A stretch of DNA of 10,103 nt from Puniceicoccaceae bacterium (GCA_003567255.1 PWZW01000001.1:1-10103); one strand, 5' to 3'; shown: positions 1 to 6,176, numbered from the stretch's first letter. A program made the numbers and translations. Notes: a model not told the origin generated them from the sequence alone.

Positions 1-239
1 AGCAGGCCAGCAATGATTAATAAGCAAGTGACGAGAAGTCCTGCGGAGACCATAAAGTCGAGCCCGGGGACAAATCCCTCAGTGTATTCAACATATTCGA
101 TTCCCGTAATCTCGTCGACCCGCTCTTCGGGGATTTGTGTCTGGCTCCACCCACTATGAAAACCACCGTTCGCCCAGAGCGTGAAAGACAGCGCGGCAAC
201 GAATGCGGCGAATATAGCGATGGCCTTAGAAATTTTCAT
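1..239 (-). CDS. Small membrane protein, truncated by the window edge
   Basis: An open frame on the minus strand starts at ATG 239 and stays open for 79 codons to the window edge, so only the N-terminal part is seen. It begins MKISKAIAIFAAFVAALSF, a short basic N-terminus followed by a hydrophobic stretch (about residues 5-23) that looks like a signal peptide or signal anchor. A polar acidic stretch follows (about 30-57, including QIPEERVDEITGIEYVEY). A second hydrophobic segment (about 61-79, VSAGLLVTCLLIIAGL) then begins a membrane helix. I do not recognise a family. No Shine-Dalgarno sequence precedes the ATG. The gene diverges from the LysR-type regulator at 319, with a 79-bp gap, so it is a plausible target of that regulator; this is inferred from arrangement only. 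Confidence 0.6.
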   Translation of the reverse strand, partial: MKISKAIAIFAAFVAALSFTLWANGGFHSGWSQTQIPEERVDEITGIEYVEYTEGFVPGLDFMVSAGLLVTCLLIIAGL

Positions 240-261
240 TGGTGAGAGGATAGCAAAACGA

Positions 262-301
262 CAATAAATTGCTAACAATACCTTGCGGTTACCGTGATAA
301 C
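262..301. promoter_or_regulatory. Candidate LysR-type operator region in a divergent gap
   Basis: The 79-bp gap between two divergent genes holds two short inverted repeats: ATTG-CTAA-CAAT at 268-279 and GTTA-N6-TAAC at 288-301. Their centres lie 21 bp apart, about two helical turns. CAAT-AA-ATTG at 262-271 overlaps the first. LysR-family regulators commonly bind paired sites in the gap before their own divergently read gene, so this is a reasonable operator candidate. Arms of only four bases can occur by chance. I see no confident -35/-10 pair. Confidence 0.3.
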
Positions 302-318
302 GTTTCCTTATTAGTCAA

Positions 319-1242
319 ATGGAGCTCCGACATTTAAAAACCTTTGTCGCGGTCGCGGAGGAATTGCATTTTGGACGAGCCGCCGGGCGTTTGGGCATCG
401 CCCAACCGGCGGTGAGCCAGCAGATTAAGCAGCTCGAAAACGGTCTGGGTGGCCGCCTGCTGGAGCGGGACCGGCGTCAGGTGAGTCTGACGATTGCCGG
501 AAGGGTGCTCTACCGGGAGGCGAAAACGATCCTTTCGCAACTCGCTTATGCGGAGGAGCGATTAAAACCGATTCTTGAGGGAAAGGAGGAAACCTTGCGC
601 CTGGGCTTCCTGCCCGGACCCTCCGGCGACCTCCTTCGGCGCGCGGTGAGGCGCCTCGCCAAGGAAGCGCCGAGGGTGAAGGTCTTGCTTGCTGAAGTGG
701 GCGTTGTGGAGATTGGAAGCGCGCTCACGGGGAGGGAATTAGACGCTGTCCTCTCGCCCGAGCTTTCGGCGCCTTTTCCGCCGCGCTTGCGCCACGTCAA
801 GGTAGCTGACGAGCGGGTCTTGCTCGCTATCGCCGAGGAGAACCCGCTGAACTTGAAGAGGCAGCGCGCGATCCCCTTTTCCGCGCTCAGGCAACAGGCC
901 TTTGTCGGTTACAGCGAGCAAACCTCGCCGAAGTACAAATCGTGGATCATCGAGGAGTGCCGCCCCTACGGCTTCACCCCGCGCTTTGTGGAAACCTTTG
1001 AGACAGCCACTGAACTTATTCTGGCGGTGGCCAGCGATGCCGGAGTGGCCATCTTGCCCGAGGGGTATCGATTCCGCTTCGGACGGGATGTCTCCTTTAA
1101 AGCGCTCGATCCTGAGCCTGAACCCTTGGCGCTGTGGCTTTGGATGCGTCAGGCCGAACAGTCTGCGCTGGTGGAATTGTTTGTTGATTGCTTACAGGCA
1201 GAGGCGGCCGGGGCGTTTGAGGGAACCGCGTCGGAGGCCTAG
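319..1242 (+). CDS. LysR-family transcriptional regulator
   Basis: A complete 307-residue protein, the usual length for LysR-type regulators. Residues 1-60 form the N-terminal winged helix-turn-helix: MELRHLKTFVAVAEELHFGRAA, then the recognition-helix region LGIAQPAVSQQIKQLE and the wing ending RRQVSLTIAGR. A linker helix follows to about residue 90. Residues 90-295 fit the periplasmic-binding-protein-like effector domain, with VGYSEQTSPKYKSWI and the late segment ATELILAVASDAGVAILPEG typical of the family. The HTH resembles the CatR/BenM branch, but the effector cannot be named from sequence. The gene starts at ATG 319 without a Shine-Dalgarno sequence. It diverges from the small membrane-protein gene, and a 111-bp gap separates it from the acyl carrier protein gene, so autoregulation and control of the divergent gene are the natural guesses. 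Confidence 0.93.
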   Translation: MELRHLKTFVAVAEELHFGRAAGRLGIAQPAVSQQIKQLENGLGGRLLERDRRQVSLTIAGRVLYREAKTILSQLAYAEERLKPILEGKEETLRLGFLPGPSGDLLRRAVRRLAKEAPRVKVLLAEVGVVEIGSALTGRELDAVLSPELSAPFPPRLRHVKVADERVLLAIAEENPLNLKRQRAIPFSALRQQAFVGYSEQTSPKYKSWIIEECRPYGFTPRFVETFETATELILAVASDAGVAILPEGYRFRFGRDVSFKALDPEPEPLALWLWMRQAEQSALVELFVDCLQAEAAGAFEGTASEA

Positions 1243-1353
1243 TTAGTTATTCACTGCGGAGACCCTTTTGCCTTGTCGAGCGGAGGGATTCCCCTGAGGC
1301 TAGAAGCACCATTTTCTTAAACCCCTAAATCCCGACAACTAAACAGGCACGTT

Positions 1354-1593
1354 TTGGACAAAGCTAAATTCATAAAAGAAATGGAAGCCTCGATTGAGGA
1401 TCTGGAACCAGGCATCCTCAACGCCGAAACCCGCTTCAGAGAACTTCCTGTTTGGGACTCGCTGGCGGTGTTGACTGTATCCAACATGATCGACCTCGAA
1501 TGTGGAGTGACTTTCAGTGGTGAGGATTTGCGTAAATTTGAAACCGTCGGAGCCCTCTGGGAAGAGGTTGAAAGGCGGAAAGGCGATGACTGA
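1354..1593 (+). CDS. Acyl carrier protein (stand-alone)
   Basis: A 79-residue acidic protein, the normal size for a carrier protein. It contains VWDSLAVLTV, which matches the D-S-L phosphopantetheine attachment motif; Ser36 would carry the prosthetic group. The N-terminal MDKAKFIKEMEASIED and the following RFRELP segment fit helix I and loop I of the four-helix bundle. The start is probably TTG at 1354, because the MDKxxF opening looks native; ATG 1381 would remove nine residues of helix I. The last 8 bp overlap the following acyltransferase gene, so the two are almost certainly co-transcribed. No ketosynthase, acyl-ACP ligase or phosphopantetheinyl transferase is nearby. It looks like a specialised carrier protein rather than the fatty-acid AcpP, which usually sits beside fab genes. 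The acyl group carried is unknown. Confidence 0.85.
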   Translation: MDKAKFIKEMEASIEDLEPGILNAETRFRELPVWDSLAVLTVSNMIDLECGVTFSGEDLRKFETVGALWEEVERRKGDD

Positions 1594-2230
1594 GCAAGGC
1601 AAAGCGCTTTACATCGTAGGCGCGGGCGGGTTCGGGCGAGAGGTCTTTTGCTGGGCTGAACAACATCCTGATTGCGGAAGGCGCTGGGCCATTCGCGGAT
1701 TTTATGACGATAATCCTGATGCCTTAAGAGATTACGACTATCCCACCCCTGTTTTGGGAGCGCTCGCTGCCATTGAAGCCCGGGATGATCGTTGTTACCT
1801 CTTGGCAATCGGAGATTCGAAGCTTCGGCGGCGGATTGGCCAATCGCTATTGGCGGCGGGGTGCGAATTGCTGACGTTGATTCATCCCAGTGTGGTCCTG
1901 GGCCGAAACATTCGCCTGGGGCGAGGGGTTATCCTCTGTCCGCAGGTAACCCTGACCTGCGATATCGAGCTGGGAGACGGGGTTGTTTTAAATGCGCATA
2001 GTTCGATCGGTCATGATGTGCGGGTGGGCGCGTGGTCCTCGCTGATGGGGCACTGTGAATTGAACGGAGGCTGTGTGCTGGAGGAGGCCGTTTACCTGGG
2101 GACCGGCTCGCGGATGATTCCCGGAAAAAGAGCGGAGGCAGAAGCCTTCATCGGTGCGGGTTCCGTGGTTCTGCAAAATGTTGCGGCAGGTACCCGCGTC
2201 TTCGGTAATCCCGCCCGGCGGATTGATTAG
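1586..2230 (+). CDS. NeuD/PglD-type sugar O/N-acyltransferase (left-handed beta-helix)
   Basis: A 214-residue protein starting at ATG 1586, inside the end of the carrier protein gene. Residues 7-19 (ALYIVGAGGFGRE) form the glycine-rich start of the PglD N-terminal Rossmann-like domain, which in this family binds the nucleotide-sugar substrate. GFYDDN at 38-43 and LAIGDSKLRRRI at 73-84 also fit. From about residue 100 the sequence shows hexapeptide-like repeats (HPSVVLGRNIRLGRGVILCP onwards) of a left-handed beta-helix, ending in GAGSVVLQNV and GNPARRID. His143, in NAHSSIGHDV, is the likely catalytic base by comparison with PglD. Relatives acetylate sialic acids or bacillosamine-type amino sugars using acetyl-CoA. 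Pairing with a carrier protein suggests an acyl-ACP donor here, which is inference. A possible weak ribosome site (AAAGG) lies within the carrier protein gene. Confidence 0.87.
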   Translation: MTEQGKALYIVGAGGFGREVFCWAEQHPDCGRRWAIRGFYDDNPDALRDYDYPTPVLGALAAIEARDDRCYLLAIGDSKLRRRIGQSLLAAGCELLTLIHPSVVLGRNIRLGRGVILCPQVTLTCDIELGDGVVLNAHSSIGHDVRVGAWSSLMGHCELNGGCVLEEAVYLGTGSRMIPGKRAEAEAFIGAGSVVLQNVAAGTRVFGNPARRID

Positions 2231-2320
2231 CTGAACGCCGCTCTGCTGTTCAAAGGAAGGCCTCAACATTTGCTTGCGCAGTTGGCCGGAGCGGGTTTGA
2301 CTTTGGTCTTTCGAGTGAAC

Positions 2321-2397
2321 GCCGAGATAGCTCAGCCCGGTAGAGCAACTCATTCGTAATGAGTAGGTCGTGGGTTCGAATCCCATTCTCGGCTCCA
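2321..2397 (+). tRNA. tRNA-Thr, anticodon CGT
   Basis: A full cloverleaf can be drawn. The acceptor arm is GCCGAGA (2321-2327) with TCTCGGC (2387-2393), seven perfect pairs. The D stem is GCTC/GAGC. The anticodon stem is ACTCA/TGAGT around loop TTCGTAA, with anticodon CGT at 2355-2357, which reads ACG threonine codons. The variable loop is 5 nt. The T stem is GTGGG/CCCAT with loop TTCGAAT. The discriminator is T2394 and the CCA at 2395-2397 is encoded. The gene follows the acyltransferase by 90 bp. TTGACT at 2297 resembles a -35 element, but no matching -10 box lies before the tRNA, so its promoter is unresolved. Confidence 0.97.
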
Positions 2398-2403
2398 TCT
2401 TTT

Positions 2404-2444
2404 AGCCTCTCAAGCCCCATCAATAAAGGGTTGAGGGGCTTTTT
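2404..2444 (+). terminator. Intrinsic terminator after tRNA-Thr
   Basis: A GC-rich hairpin starts 7 bp after the tRNA. The left arm at 2404-2417 (AGCCTCTCAAGCCC) pairs with the right arm at 2428-2440 (GGGTTGAGGGGCT), with one G-T pair and one bulged G. The loop is about ten bases. A run of five T (2440-2444) follows directly. This is a textbook factor-independent terminator for the tRNA transcript. Confidence 0.87.
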
Positions 2445-2789
2445 GTTGATCGATGCAAAATGGCTGAAACGCCTTTAAACTGCTCGGATGGGACGCAAAC
2501 CGGTCAAATAACGGTCAAGTCGAGGGTTCAGACATAACGCGTTCTCTGAAATGGCCTTCATTCGGATGGTTGAGTGTGCGCGCTGGACTGGGAATTTTGG
2601 TACCTCACGATCAAAGGTATGCCAGCACCAACGACAAAATCCGTCCAGACTCGCAGACTATATCTTTCGCTTTAGGGTGCGTGCAATCGACCTCTGGCTG
2701 CTCGGCCCCTGCCGCGCGTCCTGGCTTTGGCGGCAAAGTGATCAACAAACCCGGCTTGCCCACCTTAGTGCGGTGGCTAGGCTGCTCAG
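2445..2789. other. Gene-poor stretch downstream of tRNA-Thr
   Basis: This 345-bp stretch has no gene I can support. It holds a direct repeat of CGGTCAA at 2501-2507 and 2512-2518, exactly 11 bp apart (one helical turn). It also holds two nested hairpins, TGCCGC/GCGGCA (2710-2715 with 2730-2735) and CTTTG-GCGG-CAAAG (2725-2738). Three frames stay open for about 80 codons across 2551-2818 (two plus, one minus), but none gives a recognisable protein or a start with a ribosome site. It may hold a decayed gene, a repeat copy or the control region of the GNAT gene that follows. Confidence 0.4.
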
Positions 2790-3413
2790 ATGAAAGTAAG
2801 GGGAGCAAAGGGTCGTGAAAGTGACATCCAAATCGCACGTTTTGTCGGAGCAGAGGCGCTCCCTTATTTAGACGCTCTGGGTGCGCTGCGCATCGCGGTT
2901 TTTCGGGAATGGCCCTACCTCTACGAGGGATCGGCGGAAAGTGAGGCAAATTACCTCAGGCATCATGCCGCCTGTGCGCAAAGTTTAACGGTTTTGGCCT
3001 TTGACGGAACGCAGGTGGTGGGCGCGTCAACGGCACTTCCGCTACCCCAGGCGGACCCGGCTTTTCAGGCTCCTTTTGAAGCCGCGCAGATGCCTTTGGA
3101 TGCGGTCTGTTACTTCGGCGAGTCGGTGTTGCTTCCGGAATACCGCGGACACGGGATCGGTCGGCAGTTTTTTGCTGAGCGCTTGGCCTTTGCGCGGGAT
3201 TCGGGCGCGAGGACTGCCGCCTTTTGTGCGGTCGAGCGCGCCGCCGATGATCCGCGCCGACCCGCTGAATACCGCCCACTCGATGCCTTTTGGCAAAGTG
3301 AGGGATTCCGGGCACAAGCGGAAATGCGGGCTACCTTGGGGTGGCGGGAGGTGGGTGCCGCCAAGGAAACGCTGCAGACGCTGCGGTTCTGGCTAAAATC
3401 TCTCGACGCTTAG
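2790..3413 (+). CDS. GNAT-family N-acetyltransferase
   Basis: A protein of 207 residues. The GNAT fold begins near residue 13 (IQIARFVGAEALPYLDALGA). Motif A is clear: GESVLLPEYRGHGIGRQFF at about 110-128, where R119-G-H-G-I-G124 is the Q/RxxGxG/A loop that grips the acetyl-CoA pyrophosphate. The remainder, including AFWQSEGFRAQAEM, fits motif B and the C-terminal strands. The substrate is unknown. The only in-frame start with an accepted codon is ATG 2790, which adds about 12 residues (MKVRGAKGRES) before the fold and has no Shine-Dalgarno sequence; a GTG at 2815 is in another frame. The stop codon overlaps that of the convergent HAD phosphatase by 4 bp. The long gap upstream suggests its own promoter. 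Confidence 0.87.
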   Translation: MKVRGAKGRESDIQIARFVGAEALPYLDALGALRIAVFREWPYLYEGSAESEANYLRHHAACAQSLTVLAFDGTQVVGASTALPLPQADPAFQAPFEAAQMPLDAVCYFGESVLLPEYRGHGIGRQFFAERLAFARDSGARTAAFCAVERAADDPRRPAEYRPLDAFWQSEGFRAQAEMRATLGWREVGAAKETLQTLRFWLKSLDA

Positions 3414-4069
3414 GGCAGCAGCTTACGCAGGTCGGAAACTTCAGTAGCGATGGGTAGGCTTGGACGGTCGGCCTCGGAAGGGATGTAGGCGAAATGAACC
3501 CCCGCATGAGCGGCCGCTGCGGCGTCGGCCTGAGCATCGCCGATGAAAAGCATTGCTTCCGCGGGTAATCCGGTTTCCTGAATAAACCGGTCCATGGACT
3601 GGGGTTTGGCGGGCGGCGAGCCGACTATTTGATCGAAAAGCGAGGCATCGGCCCCGTTGGCTTGGAGCATATCCTCGAGTGGCTTTTGCGGTGTACCGGA
3701 AAGGACAAAGCGGGGGATGCCCGCCTCCTTACAGGCCTCGACAAATTCGCGGGAGCCCGGACGCCAGCCCGCTTCGGCGCACAAGGGCTCGCAAATGTCG
3801 GTGAAGCGTTGGACTTCCAAATCCCGCTGTTCCGGAGTCAGGGTTTTTTTTAAGCATTCAGCGTAGAGCCATTCGACCTGTTTCACGCGACTTTGACCAA
3901 AACTGCCCATGATATGCCGCATGAAAGGTTCGGTGGATTCCGGGTGGTAAGTTTTCACCCATTGGCGAAAGGCTTCTACCTTGGCCGGCATGGAATTGAG
4001 CAAAACGCCGTCGCAATCGAAGACGACTAGAGAGATTTGGCGGAGTTGACCGCTAATTTTCAGCAACAT
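3410..4069 (-). CDS. HAD-superfamily phosphatase (phosphoglycolate phosphatase/beta-phosphoglucomutase-like)
   Basis: A 219-residue protein from ATG 4069. All four HAD motifs are visible. Motif I is VFDCDGVLLNS, with nucleophile Asp18 and general acid Asp20. Motif II is VLSGTP, with Ser124. Motif III is Lys155 in PPAKPQ. Motif IV is IGDAQAD, with Asp178 and Asp182 for magnesium. The helical region between motifs I and II (about 28-105) fits a C1 cap, which puts it with phosphoglycolate phosphatase-like enzymes acting on small soluble phosphate esters. The exact substrate cannot be assigned. ATG 4105 or 4096 would add 12 or 9 residues (MSAMFHCAFLCG) that precede the conserved beta strand and look non-native. 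None of the starts has a clear ribosome site. Its neighbours are a convergent GNAT gene and a divergent membrane-protein gene. Confidence 0.9.
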   Translation of the reverse strand: MLLKISGQLRQISLVVFDCDGVLLNSMPAKVEAFRQWVKTYHPESTEPFMRHIMGSFGQSRVKQVEWLYAECLKKTLTPEQRDLEVQRFTDICEPLCAEAGWRPGSREFVEACKEAGIPRFVLSGTPQKPLEDMLQANGADASLFDQIVGSPPAKPQSMDRFIQETGLPAEAMLFIGDAQADAAAAAHAGVHFAYIPSEADRPSLPIATEVSDLRKLLP

Positions 4070-4151
4070 ACCGCAGAGGAAAGCGCAGTGGAACATCGCT
4101 GACAACGATGGAAGGTCTTTTTTGCTTCACCGAACTGCGAATACCGCGTAG

Positions 4152-4162
4152 CCCTTAAGGGA
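4152..4162 (+). promoter_or_regulatory. Ribosome-binding site inside a perfect palindrome
   Basis: CCCTTAAGGG at 4152-4161 is a perfect 10-bp palindrome. Its right half plus the next base (AAGGGA, 4157-4162) is a plausible Shine-Dalgarno sequence 5 bp before the ATG at 4168. It supports that start, in a window where most genes lack such a site. With no loop the palindrome cannot fold as a hairpin, so a protein-binding role or chance is more likely. Confidence 0.4.
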
Positions 4163-4167
4163 TTCCT

Positions 4168-4707
4168 ATGACGCTATTTTCCGCTACATTGATTGTGAGC
4201 CTCCTCCTCCTGCTGTTGGGCGGATACCTTTGTGTGCGCGGGGCGCGTGCCGGGGCCTTGCTGAAGCAGTTTCCGCGTTCTCAGACGGCGGCCTATGTGA
4301 CGATAGGCCTCGCGACGGCGTGGTTCCTCTTTGCCCATATTCTACAGCTCGGGCCCGCAGACTTTGGTGATTATAAACACATCTTTTTTGTAATTTTTCT
4401 CTTAGTGGGGCTACTTTCGTTTTTTTACGTTCCGGATTTTTTGGCGGTGCGTGGAGGCGCAGCCTTAATCCTACTGGGTGCTGCCGCTGTGCTTTCAGCG
4501 GCCTTTGGGGAGCCGCAGGTGTCCCGCTTGTTCTTAGTGACGGCGGTCTACCTCGGCATTGTCGTTGCCATTTATTTGGCGGCGGTCCCTTTCCGGCTGC
4601 GCGATTTTTTTGAATGGCTCTTTCGCGGTTCTCTGCGCTCGCGAATCCTCGGTGGCGTTCTTGCCACCTACGGTGCTCTCTTGGCGATCGTCGCTATTAC
4701 CTACTGA
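4168..4707 (+). CDS. Polytopic inner-membrane protein of unknown function
   Basis: A 179-residue, strongly hydrophobic protein. About six membrane helices can be drawn: 2-22, 42-61, 69-88, 96-113, 119-140 and 157-178. Short charged loops separate them (VRGARAGALLKQFPRSQ, GPADFGDYK, PFRLRDFFEW). The basic loops at 24-38 and 142-158 would face the cytoplasm by the positive-inside rule. I see no known transporter or enzyme motif. It is the first gene of a close plus-strand run; guanylate kinase starts 30 bp after its stop and hisA follows. Co-transcription is likely, but a functional link is not evident. A Shine-Dalgarno-like AAGGGA supports the start. It diverges from the HAD phosphatase. Confidence 0.83.
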   Translation: MTLFSATLIVSLLLLLLGGYLCVRGARAGALLKQFPRSQTAAYVTIGLATAWFLFAHILQLGPADFGDYKHIFFVIFLLVGLLSFFYVPDFLAVRGGAALILLGAAAVLSAAFGEPQVSRLFLVTAVYLGIVVAIYLAAVPFRLRDFFEWLFRGSLRSRILGGVLATYGALLAIVAITY

Positions 4708-4736
4708 ATACAAACCACAGGGATTGCTCGCCTGTT

Positions 4737-5357
4737 ATGTCTCAACCCAAACCACCCGCACTTCTCTTCATCATCTCCGGACCCGCAGGGTGTGGAAAAA
4801 CGACGCTTTGCGATCGGATGCTGGAGGAAACGCCGATGCTTAAGCGGGTCGTTACCTCGACCACGCGCCCACCCCGGGAGGGGGAGACCGACAAGGTGGA
4901 CTATTACTTTTTTGAGGAATCAACCTTTCGTAAGAAAGTTGCCGCTGGCGATTTTTACGAGTACGCGGAGGTGCACTCTCGCTTCTACGGAACCCTGAAG
5001 TCAGAAATTGACCATAAGCTGGCCGATGGCGTGGATTTGCTCCTCAACATCGATGTGCAGGGGGCCGCGGCCTTCCGTAAGTGTGCTGCTGAGGAACCAC
5101 GGCTGCGGGACCGGGTGATTACCATTTTCCTGATGCCTCCCGACCACGGTGAACTGGAGCGTCGCTTGAGGGGGCGGGGAAGTGATCCTGAGCCCGATAT
5201 TTTGCTTCGGCTAAAGACCGCCAAGGAGGAAATGGCACAGTACGGCGATTATGATTACTGTTTGGTGAGTGGAGATCGGGAAAGCGATTTCAAGCGCTTG
5301 CAGGCTATTTATACGGCGGAACGCATGCGTGTCCGGTCAGAAACCAAAACCGTCTAA
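4737..5357 (+). CDS. gmk: Guanylate kinase
   Basis: This 206-residue enzyme phosphorylates GMP to GDP with ATP in the cytoplasm. The P-loop is SGPAGCGKTTL at 14-24. The GMP-binding signature STTRPPREGETDKVDYYFF follows, then EYAEVHSRFYGT, which supplies further GMP contacts. The lid and core segment ERRLRGRGSDPEPDILLRL matches the RLxxRGxDxxxxIxxRL pattern of the family, and DYDYCLVSGD near the C-terminus fits the last core strand. Length is typical. I chose ATG 4737 over an earlier in-frame start at 4614, because the extra 41 residues would read through the end of the membrane-protein gene and lie outside the domain. The P-loop carries Ala where most guanylate kinases have Ser (GPSGxGKS). 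It sits between the membrane-protein gene and hisA, 14 bp before the latter. Confidence 0.95.
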   Translation: MSQPKPPALLFIISGPAGCGKTTLCDRMLEETPMLKRVVTSTTRPPREGETDKVDYYFFEESTFRKKVAAGDFYEYAEVHSRFYGTLKSEIDHKLADGVDLLLNIDVQGAAAFRKCAAEEPRLRDRVITIFLMPPDHGELERRLRGRGSDPEPDILLRLKTAKEEMAQYGDYDYCLVSGDRESDFKRLQAIYTAERMRVRSETKTV

Positions 5358-5371
5358 GTGTTGTGTGTGGT

Positions 5372-6154
5372 ATGACGCTTTTTCGGCCCTGTATCGACCT
5401 GCACGAGGGTAAAGTGAAGCAGATCGTCGGGGGGACGTTGTCGGACACCGCCGGGGGCCTGAAAACAAACTTCACCAGTGAGCACGGCGCCAGTCACTAT
5501 GCGGAACAATACCGGAGTGATCGTTTGGTGGGAGGGCACGTCATTAAACTTGGGCCGGGAAACGATGCGGCCGCGCGCGAAGCCCTTGCCGCCTACCCGG
5601 GGGGCTTACAGCTCGGTGGAGGCATTACCCCGGAAAACGCGGCCTTTTGGTTGGAGGCGGGGGCGAGTCACGTGATCGCGACCTCGTGCTTGTTTGATAC
5701 CGGGGGCCGTTTTCAGGAGGAGCGCCTGGATGCTCTGGTGAAAGCAGTCGGGCGGGAGCGGCTGGTGCTTGACCTTAGTTGTCGGCGGCGCGGCGATACG
5801 TGGATTGTGGCGATGAATCGTTGGCAAACCTTGACCGATCTTCCGTTAACCCGCGAAGCGCTGCACTCGCTGAGTGGGGCCTGTGCTGAACTCCTAATCC
5901 ATGCGGCTGATGTGGAGGGACGCTGCGAGGGGATTGACCTGGAGCTGGTTCGCTTCCTGGGTAAGCACGCGCAGGTCCCCACCACCTACGCCGGGGGAGC
6001 AAAATCTATGGAAGATCTGGCGTTGGTTTCTGAGGAAAGCGGGGGCCGGGTGGACCTCGCGATTGGGAGCGCTTTGGATATCTTTGGGGGTAAGCTGATT
6101 CGCTACGCTGACTGTGTGGCGTGGAATCGGCGGGAGTCCGGAAAGTCGGGCTGA
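5372..6154 (+). CDS. hisA: Eukaryotic-type ProFAR isomerase (HisA/HIS6 type)
   Basis: A 260-residue (beta/alpha)8-barrel enzyme of histidine biosynthesis; it converts ProFAR to PRFAR. The sequence follows the fungal/plant form rather than the usual bacterial HisA: FRPCIDLHEGKVKQIVGGT at 4-22, HVIKLGPGNDAAAREAL at 56-72, WIVAMNRWQTLTDL at 144-157, IHAADVEGRCEGIDLEL at 176-192, YAGGAKS at 206-212 and GSALDIFGG at 232-240. From memory these line up closely with yeast HIS6. Asp9 and Asp134 (VLDLSCR) are the likely acid-base pair. GGG at 82-84 and the late GGAKS and GSALD turns would bind the two phosphates. ATG 5372 is preferred to an in-frame GTG at 5363, since it places the first strand as in yeast. 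It lies outside a his operon, 14 bp after gmk. Confidence 0.93.
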   Translation: MTLFRPCIDLHEGKVKQIVGGTLSDTAGGLKTNFTSEHGASHYAEQYRSDRLVGGHVIKLGPGNDAAAREALAAYPGGLQLGGGITPENAAFWLEAGASHVIATSCLFDTGGRFQEERLDALVKAVGRERLVLDLSCRRRGDTWIVAMNRWQTLTDLPLTREALHSLSGACAELLIHAADVEGRCEGIDLELVRFLGKHAQVPTTYAGGAKSMEDLALVSEESGGRVDLAIGSALDIFGGKLIRYADCVAWNRRESGKSG

Positions 6155-6176
6155 GCTAGGGTCTACGCAGCTCCCG
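6147..6176. terminator. Weak hairpin between convergent hisA and nitrilase genes
   Basis: The 31-bp gap between two convergent genes, together with the end of hisA, can form a stem: CGGG(CTG)AGCT at 6147-6157 pairs with AGCTCCCG at 6169-6176, with a 3-base bulge and an 11-base loop. There is no T-run on either side beyond TTT at 6143-6145 on the opposite strand's exit. It may help end transcription from both sides, but it is not a classical intrinsic terminator. Confidence 0.25.

Noticed and set aside
1243..1353. Possible terminator after the LysR gene (AGGG-ATTC-CCCT near 1282-1293)
   Set aside because: Only a four-base stem and no T-run, so not supportable.
1317..1808. 163-residue minus-strand open frame across the carrier protein and acyltransferase genes
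   Set aside because: Fully antisense to two genes with clear motifs; typical shadow frame.
2370..2397. tRNA-Thr 3' end as a phage or island attachment site
   Set aside because: No second copy of the 3' end and no integrase gene are visible in the window.
2488..2511. ATG followed by GRKPVK and a stop, like the opening of some tRNA-linked integrases
   Set aside because: Seven codons only; no integrase catalytic motif in any frame downstream.
2551..2818. Two overlapping plus-strand open frames of about 80 codons
   Set aside because: Rich in Arg, Cys and Trp or of low-complexity make-up, no family resemblance, no ribosome site, and they compete with each other in overlapping frames.
2611..2949. 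112-residue minus-strand open frame, including KPGLLITLPPKPGRAAGAEQ
   Set aside because: Its first half lies antisense inside the GNAT gene, it has no ribosome site and no recognisable domain. I kept the gene-free half only as a question in the findings.
5363..5371. GTG start adding three residues to HisA
   Set aside because: The ATG at 5372 matches the expected N-terminus and neither start has a better ribosome site.
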